From NCBI GenBank assembly GCA_037968895.1, contig JBBKWJ010000237.1, positions 1 to 28,155 on the forward strand: 28,155 bases of DNA, read 5' to 3'. Made by a program: the position numbers and the translations under genes. Below the pieces are notes generated by a model. It was not told the origin of the DNA, did no database searches, and saw only the letters and a list, made by a program, of their open reading frames with translations. The stretch's first letter is position 1. Every line of letters begins with the position of its first letter. Below, piece by piece: positions 23,096 to 28,155 of the stretch. Origin of the DNA: JBBKWJ01 sp037968895 (GTDB taxonomy: Bacteria > Actinomycetota > Acidimicrobiia > Acidimicrobiales > SZUA-35).

Positions 23096-24589
23096 GTGCC
23101 TGGACTAAACGACTCGCCTTCTGCTCCCCCGTCAGCCGATCCGATCGTGTTCGCCTCGGCCAAAGAGCAGCTAGACGCGCTGTCTTCGAAATCAATATCG
23201 GCAGTAGAACTCCTCGATGCCCAACTCGCGCAGGTTGCCAGGCTCAACGACCAGTTCAATCTCGTCGTCACATTCGATGAGGACCGTGCAAGAGCCGTCG
23301 CAAAAGCGACTGACGAAGCGAGGGCCTCGGGCGCAACACTCGGCCCTCTCGCCGGGCTTTCTCTTACCGTTAAAGATTCCTTGATGACCGCAGGCTGTCG
23401 AACCACGAGCGGCGCGCCCGAACTCGCTGACTTTGTCCCAGATATGGATGCGGTACCAGTGGCCAAGCTCAGAGTGGCGGGCGCCGGCATCTACGGCAAA
23501 ACTAATCTGCCGCTCTATGCCAACGACGTGCAGAGCTACAACGACCTTTTCGGCACCTCAAACAATCCTTGGGACACGACCAAAACTGTTGGCGGCAGTT
23601 CCGGCGGGTCTGCCGGGGCCGTCGCCGCCGGATTCACCCCGCTTGAGGTGGGTAGCGACATCGCCGGGTCGATCCGAAATCCAGCAGGCATGTGTGGCGT
23701 TGTCGGGCACAAGTCCTCGTACGGCATCGTGTCGGCCAAGGGCCAGATTCCGGGACCGCCGGGAACCCTCACCCAAGCAGATCTCGCCGTCATCGGGCCG
23801 ATGGCTCGCACCGTCGGTGACTGTGCACTCGCCCTCGACCTTCTGGCTGGTCCAGACGATTGGCACGATGCAGCCTGGTCGCTCTCGCTGCCAGCTCCTC
23901 GAACAACCGACCCAAAGCAACTCCGAGTGGCAGTGATGGCAACCGACCCCGCGTGTCCGGTGGACCCCGAGATCCAAGCCGCAATCGAAGCGATTGGGCT
24001 AGAGCTCGAAAAGGCCGGTGCGATCGTTTCATTCGCCGCTCAACCTGAACGGTTCGACTTCGCCAAGACCGAGCGGACGTTCTGGAACCTATTGGGAGGC
24101 GCGCTCGCCGGAAGCTGGTCGATTCCTGAGATCGAAGAAATGGCCGGACGCCTGAAATCAGGCGAAGCCCTCGGCGGTGACCTGGGCGTGTACGGCTCGA
24201 CCCAACGCCACCGAGAATGGTTGACAAACAACGAGCGCCGCCTGCAGATACGGCTTCGGTGGAAGCAGTTCTTCGACGATTGGGATGTCGTTCTGGCACC
24301 AATTGCGCCAACGGTCGCCTACCCCCATGATCAGACGAGCCCTCAGAACGCTCGGACGATCCTCGTCGCGGGTCAAGAGCGCAACTACATGGACATCATG
24401 AGCTGGATGGGCGTATTCGGCATGGCCTATCTCCCCGCCACAGCGCTCCCTATCGCGATGCATTCAAGCGGACTTCCAATCGGGATGCAGGTCGTCGGAC
24501 CGTTCCTCCACGATCACACGGCGCTCGCAGCGGCCGCCATCATTGAGGACATAGTGAATACCGACTTCCGCTCTCCCCTGGTGGGCTAG
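23096..24589 (+). CDS. Amidase-signature family amidase
   Basis: A 497-residue enzyme from GTG 23096, which has AGGG eight bases upstream; an upstream ATG at 23069 is possible. The Ser-cisSer-Lys triad is intact: Lys93 in TVKDS, the GGSSGGSAGAVAAG signature with cis-Ser around 168-169, and Ser192 as nucleophile in GSDIAGSIRNPAG. The length is typical of standalone amidases rather than GatA, and no gatC or gatB lies nearby. The substrate could be a short amide, a carbamoyl compound or an amino-acid amide; sequence alone does not say. It is followed after 10 bp by a HAD phosphatase gene, so the two are probably one transcript. Confidence 0.93.
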   Translation: MPGLNDSPSAPPSADPIVFASAKEQLDALSSKSISAVELLDAQLAQVARLNDQFNLVVTFDEDRARAVAKATDEARASGATLGPLAGLSLTVKDSLMTAGCRTTSGAPELADFVPDMDAVPVAKLRVAGAGIYGKTNLPLYANDVQSYNDLFGTSNNPWDTTKTVGGSSGGSAGAVAAGFTPLEVGSDIAGSIRNPAGMCGVVGHKSSYGIVSAKGQIPGPPGTLTQADLAVIGPMARTVGDCALALDLLAGPDDWHDAAWSLSLPAPRTTDPKQLRVAVMATDPACPVDPEIQAAIEAIGLELEKAGAIVSFAAQPERFDFAKTERTFWNLLGGALAGSWSIPEIEEMAGRLKSGEALGGDLGVYGSTQRHREWLTNNERRLQIRLRWKQFFDDWDVVLAPIAPTVAYPHDQTSPQNARTILVAGQERNYMDIMSWMGVFGMAYLPATALPIAMHSSGLPIGMQVVGPFLHDHTALAAAAIIEDIVNTDFRSPLVG

Positions 24590-24599
24590 CATCGCCCGC

Positions 24600-25430
24600 A
24601 TGCTCAACCCAGACCACGTCCGTCTTGTGGCCACAGATCTAGACGGCACACTTCTCCGAGAAGACACCTGGGTCAGCCCTCGCAACGCCGCCGCTCTCGA
24701 ACGGCTGGTGGCCGCCGGCGTCGAATGCGTTGCGGCAACCGGACGCAGTCACCCGAGTGCGATTCCCCGGCTCGCCCCACTTGGGACGATCACTTGGTTG
24801 ATTGCCTCAAACGGTGCCACGTTGTACAACCTCAAGACAGACGAAGTAGTCGAGCGCCGAATGATCGATGCGGCTGTCGTGCCAGACATCGTTAACGCAA
24901 TCACCGACGAGCTCGGCGAGGCTGGGTTTTCATGGGAAAACGAGCATGGTCTCGAGTGGGATGATCACTACATCGAGTTGAGAAAGTCCATGGGAATTCC
25001 TAAATCGATCGATGTAGATTTGCCGACCGCCGTCTTCTCACCCGGTTTGCAGGATCTCGCCAAAATCATGGTCGTGAACCGCGATACCCAAGGCCGCGAA
25101 CTCGCCGATCGAATTCGCCCGCTGATCGGACCCGAGTTCAACGTCGCGAGTTCCGGAGCGCTCTTTATGGAGATTACGGCCGCCAGCGCAAACAAGGCAT
25201 ACATGCTCCGTGACCTGTGCGACCGACTCGATGTCGAGCGGGCGCAGACCGTCGCCTTCGGAGATCAAGACAACGATTCCAAGATGTTGGCGTGGGTCGC
25301 CCACGGTTTCGCTATGGAAAACGGCGACCCCATCGTGAGAGCTACCGTCGGACAGACTGCTCCGCATCACGAACTCGACGGGGTTGCTCAGGTTATTGAG
25401 CGCTACTGGCCCGCCCAGGACAACGCCTAG
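24600..25430 (+). CDS. HAD-superfamily phosphatase, Cof type
   Basis: A 276-residue HAD hydrolase. Motif I ATDLDGTLL supplies Asp13 (nucleophile) and Asp15; motif II is AATGRSH; a conserved Lys lies in SANKAYML; motif IV is GDQDNDSKML with the Mg2+-binding acidic residues, followed by HGFAMENGDP, typical of Cof/YbjI-like proteins. The C2-type cap domain occupies roughly residues 85-190. Members dephosphorylate sugar phosphates, FMN or related metabolites; the specific substrate is not predictable. The ATG begins 10 bp after the amidase stop without a visible Shine-Dalgarno sequence. It converges on the flavodoxin gene with a 19-bp gap. Confidence 0.92.
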   Translation: MLNPDHVRLVATDLDGTLLREDTWVSPRNAAALERLVAAGVECVAATGRSHPSAIPRLAPLGTITWLIASNGATLYNLKTDEVVERRMIDAAVVPDIVNAITDELGEAGFSWENEHGLEWDDHYIELRKSMGIPKSIDVDLPTAVFSPGLQDLAKIMVVNRDTQGRELADRIRPLIGPEFNVASSGALFMEITAASANKAYMLRDLCDRLDVERAQTVAFGDQDNDSKMLAWVAHGFAMENGDPIVRATVGQTAPHHELDGVAQVIERYWPAQDNA

Positions 25431-25449
25431 CGCCTACTGAACGAGACTG

Positions 25450-25872
25450 CTACCGCACGAGAACAGCGGTGAGGCGATCGACCAGTTCTTTCGCTCCACC
25501 GGCCAGGTCGCCGCGGTGGATTGTGTAGCCTCCGACGACATCGCCCCCGAGTTTGGTGGCCGCTTTATCGAGTAGTTCGAGCGTCTTACCGGCCTTTACA
25601 GCGAAAGTGCAGTAGACGACAACCTTTTTGCCCGCGAGGCTTGGCATCTTAGCGATGCGACCGGCACGCCCCGGACGTTGACCAAAATAGAAGAGACCGT
25701 CGACCCACGAGCCAACAATGACGACGTCGGCCTCGCTGAGCGCTTGCATGTTGATCTCGGTGATTGGACTCACGTCGGTCGGGATTCCGGCTTGTTCCAG
25801 CTCACGGGCGATGTGTGTGGCCGCCGTGCGCGTGTTGCCAGTAAGACTCTCAAAGATGACGATGGCCTTCAT
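25450..25872 (-). CDS. Flavodoxin-like protein
   Basis: A 140-residue single-domain flavodoxin fold. The phosphate-binding loop ESLTGNTRTAA at residues 8-18 matches the FMN motif (T/S-x-T-G-N-T) closely. VVIVGSWVDGLFYFGQRPG forms the second FMN loop with aromatic residues, and KKVVVYCTFAVKAGKTLELL is the third strand and helix. It is likely a small FMN-binding electron carrier or reductase partner in the cytoplasm. It follows the unknown 277-residue gene by 11 bp on the same strand, so the two are probably co-transcribed. No dedicated redox partner is encoded nearby. Confidence 0.88.
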   Translation of the reverse strand: MKAIVIFESLTGNTRTAATHIARELEQAGIPTDVSPITEINMQALSEADVVIVGSWVDGLFYFGQRPGRAGRIAKMPSLAGKKVVVYCTFAVKAGKTLELLDKAATKLGGDVVGGYTIHRGDLAGGAKELVDRLTAVLVR

Positions 25873-25883
25873 GGCAGACGAGC

Positions 25884-26717
25884 TTAGCGCGGACGAAGGC
25901 CTGCAAGCTCGACCTCGACAAGGTGTCGTGGCACCGGGTGTGACTCGGGGAATCGATCAAGTGCAGCGAGCAGGCGGCTCGGGCCGTTGGCCTCGCCGGC
26001 GGTGTCGATCAGCAACTCGGAGGCAACGTCAGCCGGTGCCGATCCGACGATTCGACGGAGCAGTTCAAACTCTTCGTCGTCTGGCATTGGGCCAGTAACT
26101 CGCGCCGCAAGGATCTTGGCTGTCTGGTCGGACGGGCATTGAGGCGTCGCCAGTGCTGCGGCGAGAGGCCACCACGACAATTCGGAGCGAAGACATGCCT
26201 CGCCAGCTTCTACGACGTCGCTTGCCGCTCTTGGTCCGAGAACTCGGATGAAACCATCGTTCACTGTTGGGCCGCTAAGAAGATCGCGACTCCACTTGGG
26301 AATCTCCGACGGCACATCTGAACCTGCCTGAACAGCCGAAACTAATGCGGGCCAGCACACAGTGGTCGCGAGCGATCGCAGTGGAAAGCCCTCGCCTGGG
26401 TTTTGCCAGCCATGCTTTCCAGCCAGCTCAGCCAAGACGATTCTGACGGCCTTAGCCCAGCGATCGGAATGATGACCGTCTAGCTCGGCCCGAGTTCGGA
26501 TGCTTTCGACCCATTCGCCGGGACTACGGGACACATCGGCAATCCGGCCCTGCGCTTTGCCATTCGCCATCATTACAGGCAGGCCGAGGTGAGCACGCGC
26601 CGGTGTGAGTCCAACAGCGGCAACGATCGAGTTATTCGAGAAGAACATGGACCAAACGGCAAGGTCTTCGGGGCGCCGGCCGACGCCGCGCCACAACCCT
26701 TCTGCGATTTGCTCCAC
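25884..26717 (-). CDS. Unknown protein, no recognised domain
   Basis: A 277-residue, soluble, mostly helical protein with no signal peptide or membrane segment. The first half contains YGLW-like aromatic and hydrophobic stretches (EGLWRGVGRRPEDLAVWSMF, GLTPARAHLGLPVMMANG); the second half is rich in Ala/Leu helices (RAASDVVEAGEACLRSELSW, DVASELLIDTAGEANGPSRL). I recognise no catalytic motif, metal site or DNA-binding element. Codon use looks like that of its neighbours and the frame is uninterrupted, so it appears real. It precedes the flavodoxin gene by 11 bp and is divergent from the NERD gene across a 179-bp region containing a large palindrome. Confidence 0.65.
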   Translation of the reverse strand: MEQIAEGLWRGVGRRPEDLAVWSMFFSNNSIVAAVGLTPARAHLGLPVMMANGKAQGRIADVSRSPGEWVESIRTRAELDGHHSDRWAKAVRIVLAELAGKHGWQNPGEGFPLRSLATTVCWPALVSAVQAGSDVPSEIPKWSRDLLSGPTVNDGFIRVLGPRAASDVVEAGEACLRSELSWWPLAAALATPQCPSDQTAKILAARVTGPMPDDEEFELLRRIVGSAPADVASELLIDTAGEANGPSRLLAALDRFPESHPVPRHLVEVELAGLRPR

Positions 26718-26804
26718 TTGTCCTCCAATCGAACTCCAATCATCTCAGGCCACAGCCGAGATGGCGACGGCAAAGTCGCCTAACCGGTGCCCAGAAGAAC
26801 TACG

Positions 26805-26818
26805 GCTGCCACCCGCAC
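26805..26818 (+). repeat. Copy 1 of a 14-bp direct repeat flanking the NERD gene
   Basis: GCTGCCACCCGCAC here recurs exactly at 27689-27702, so the two copies bracket the palindrome and the NERD gene. It could be chance, a remnant of insertion, or a shared binding site; no integrase or other mobile function is encoded between the copies. Confidence 0.4.
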
Positions 26819-26819
26819 T

Positions 26820-26854
26820 TTGTCGTATGTATCCGATACGTACGACAATTGTCG
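26820..26854. promoter_or_regulatory. Near-perfect 29-bp palindrome with an extra half-site, probable operator
   Basis: TTGTCGTATGTATC (26820-26833) and GATACGTACGACAA (26835-26848) are reverse complements except for one position, around a single central C. A further TTGTCG (26849-26854) forms the overlapping palindrome CGACAATTGTCG. It lies between the divergent unknown gene (start 26717) and the NERD gene (start 26897), where a TetR-type dimer could repress either or both. No regulator gene is adjacent. Confidence 0.6.
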
Positions 26855-26896
26855 GTCGCCTAAAGGTGCGGTCGTTGCTCTCCGATTGAACTGAGC

Positions 26897-27649
26897 ATGA
26901 GTACCTCGCAGTCGACCTCTGGCGTTCCAGGCGGTTTCGCCCGCAAGAAGGCTCGCGGGTTGGACACCACCTTCATCGCCGCCAATCGACGGATGCTGCT
27001 GCGGATGGCGGCGCTCCTTTTGCTCGCCGGTACTGCGATCTGGAGCATCTTTTTCTTGGTTGGCATGCCGGGAGGATCGTTGGCGATGGGAGCGTTCATC
27101 GGGTCGTTCGGAGTGGCGGCGTTCTATGAAATCAGGGTCTGGTCAGGAAGCGCACCCATCCATCGCGGTGCCGCGGCAGAGATGCTTGTGGCCGAGACCC
27201 TGAGCGATTCGGTGCCCCGCGGATGGCAGGTGCGCTCCGCAGTCTCGTTCGCTGAGGGCGACATCGACCATGTGATCATCGGCGACACGATGGTTGTGAT
27301 GGTCGAGACTAAATCGACGGTGACATCGTGGAATTTGACCAGTAGTGGGGTGCTGTTGAACGGCAGTGACCCAACCATTGGAGCGCGGTGGTCGTTGCGC
27401 CGGATTCGCCAATTGATTGCCGGCGGCGCGAGTAGCGGGATAGATGGGGCTGCGTGGCTTATCGTTCAAAGTCCGGGACATCCTGAGCGGGATAGCCAAC
27501 TTCCGGCTGTCCGTTCCGGCGTAACAGTGGCGAGAATGTGGCAACTTGACGCACTGGCGGCCACGCTTCCTGCGGTCGTCGACCTTGACCGGGCCGCTGC
27601 GAACGTGGCGAGTGTCGACAAGTTCATCGATGACAGACGACCACGTTGA
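26897..27649 (+). CDS. Membrane-anchored NERD-domain protein
   Basis: A 250-residue protein with a short basic N-terminus, two transmembrane helices (about residues 33-55 and 60-78), and a cytoplasmic NERD (nuclease-related) domain from about residue 90. Domain landmarks are HRGAAAEMLVAETLSD (the G-x-x-x-E helix), FAEGDIDHVIIGD with Asp122 and Asp124, and VVMVETKS with Glu137 and Lys139, which together form a PD-(D/E)xK-like active site. NERD proteins are presumed nucleases or nucleic-acid-processing factors, but few have been tested. The site looks intact here. The gene stands alone behind a large palindrome. Confidence 0.85.
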   Translation: MSTSQSTSGVPGGFARKKARGLDTTFIAANRRMLLRMAALLLLAGTAIWSIFFLVGMPGGSLAMGAFIGSFGVAAFYEIRVWSGSAPIHRGAAAEMLVAETLSDSVPRGWQVRSAVSFAEGDIDHVIIGDTMVVMVETKSTVTSWNLTSSGVLLNGSDPTIGARWSLRRIRQLIAGGASSGIDGAAWLIVQSPGHPERDSQLPAVRSGVTVARMWQLDALAATLPAVVDLDRAAANVASVDKFIDDRRPR

Positions 27650-27688
27650 TCCTTAAGCCGGTCTTGATCGTCGGCCGGCCCTACCCGC

Positions 27689-27702
27689 GCTGCCACCCGC
27701 AC
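27689..27702 (+). repeat. Copy 2 of the 14-bp direct repeat
   Basis: Exact second copy of GCTGCCACCCGCAC, 870 bp after the end of the first. Its last nine bases also form the left arm of the hairpin at 27694-27717. Confidence 0.4.
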
Positions 27703-27717
27703 ATCATGGTGCGGGTG
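27694..27717. terminator. Hairpin between convergent NERD and HNH genes
   Basis: CACCCGCAC (27694-27702) pairs perfectly with GTGCGGGTG (27709-27717) around a six-base loop. This strong GC stem sits in the 107-bp gap between convergent genes, where a bidirectional terminator is expected. No T-tract follows on either strand, so termination strength is uncertain. Confidence 0.5.
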
Positions 27718-27756
27718 CTCTGAAGGGCTATTAGGAAGGTACTTGCCTCTACCCGG

Positions 27757-28155
27757 TCAGGGAAGGCTGGTGGAGAAAGCGCCGGTTTGTTGATCCCGGC
27801 TCAACACGATTTGGCCGAGGTGCAGCATCGTGTGATGTCTTCGGCACACAAGCCCAAGATTCGCTTCGGTAGTTTCGCCGCCATTCGATCTCTCCACGAG
27901 ATGGTGCACATCGCACCACTGGTGTGATCGATCGCATCCATCGACCACGCAACCTCGGTCACGGATCTGAATTGCTCGGCGTAACGCCGGTGGTATCAGT
28001 GGCGTCGCCCGGTTGTAGGAGAGCACCACATCCGGTCCATCAAAGATGATGCGCCGGAACGAAGAATCGCACACCAGCATCTCGATCACAGCTGGCGGCA
28101 AATTACCTGAGCGGTGCAACTCGCTTCTGAGCTCTTCGAGAGACCATTGTTTGCC
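27757..28155 (-). CDS. HNH endonuclease (DUF222-type), 5'-truncated by window edge
   Basis: The frame stays open through the window's last base, so the N-terminal part lies beyond it. The visible ~132 residues hold the C-terminal HNH module of DUF222/13E12 proteins: RRIIFDGPDVVLSYNRATPLIP, PALRRAIQIRDRGCVVDGCDR (CxxxxC pair), WCDVHHLVERSNGGETTEANLG (catalytic His, Gly-Gly, Asn) and LVCRRHHTMLH. It is a paralogue of the gene at the left edge but clearly diverged from it, with a more canonical HNH core. Whether the full gene is intact cannot be judged here. Confidence 0.85.
   Translation of the reverse strand, partial: GKQWSLEELRSELHRSGNLPPAVIEMLVCDSSFRRIIFDGPDVVLSYNRATPLIPPALRRAIQIRDRGCVVDGCDRSHQWCDVHHLVERSNGGETTEANLGLVCRRHHTMLHLGQIVLSRDQQTGAFSTSLP

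Noticed and set aside
23096..24589. GatA subunit of Glu-tRNA amidotransferase
   Set aside because: The amidase triad fits either, but there is no gatB or gatC nearby, and the neighbour is a HAD phosphatase.
1..28155. CRISPR array, tRNA, rRNA, insertion sequence or prophage
   Set aside because: No regularly spaced repeats, cloverleaf-like segments, transposase, integrase or phage structural genes were found on reading both strands.

Overview
The window looks like ordinary chromosome from an actinobacterium, most likely an uncultured member of the Acidimicrobiia (inference, moderate confidence). Three things point there: a complete four-gene conservon (sensor-kinase-like protein, Roadblock protein, DUF742 protein, Ras-like GTPase), which is an actinobacterial signature; DUF222/13E12-type HNH endonuclease genes cut by both window edges; and frequent GTG/TTG starts in tightly overlapping genes with GC-rich third codon positions. 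I see no tRNA, rRNA, CRISPR array, insertion sequence or prophage. Genes cover almost the whole window, and no gene-free stretch reaches 300 bases.

Layout. 1-698: 3' part of an HNH gene. 814-3817 (minus): conservon cvnABCD, with ATGA overlaps A-B and B-C. 3914-4612 (plus): a divergent DUF4388 protein, probably a partner of the conservon. 4636-5253 (minus): an Xre-type regulator. 5373-11394 (minus): gltB-gltD, NADPH-glutamate synthase. 11594-12901 (plus): M18 aminopeptidase. 13001-16236 (plus): membrane pyrophosphatase, a lipoprotein and an EVE-domain protein. 16308-17189 (plus): a glutamate-dehydrogenase-like protein with degenerate motifs. 17208-19834 (minus): two translationally coupled fold-type II PLP enzymes. 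19996-20937 (plus): YpfJ-type zinc metallopeptidase. 20980-21546 (plus): a small anchored protein behind a perfect 27-bp palindrome. 21550-23057 (minus): psuG coupled to a hexapeptide acyltransferase. 23096-25430 (plus): amidase and HAD phosphatase. 25450-26717 (minus): a flavodoxin-like protein and an unknown protein. 26897-27649 (plus): a membrane-anchored NERD protein behind a second large palindrome. 27757-28155 (minus): part of another HNH gene.

How the genes fit together. The conservon and the DUF4388 gene form a plausible GTPase signalling module. Its kinase-like member lacks the usual large extracytoplasmic sensor domain. GltBD assimilates ammonia into glutamate. The GDH-like protein and the PLP pair may belong to amino-acid metabolism, but I cannot assign substrates. 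The pyrophosphatase carries sequence marks of the K+-dependent subclass and has its gate glutamate in the position typical of Na+-pumping members. No clear-cut new defence or mobile system is visible. The points most worth a second look are the reduced conservon sensor, the coupled PLP pair, the degenerate GDH-like protein, and the two related 27-29 bp palindromes about 5.9 kb apart.
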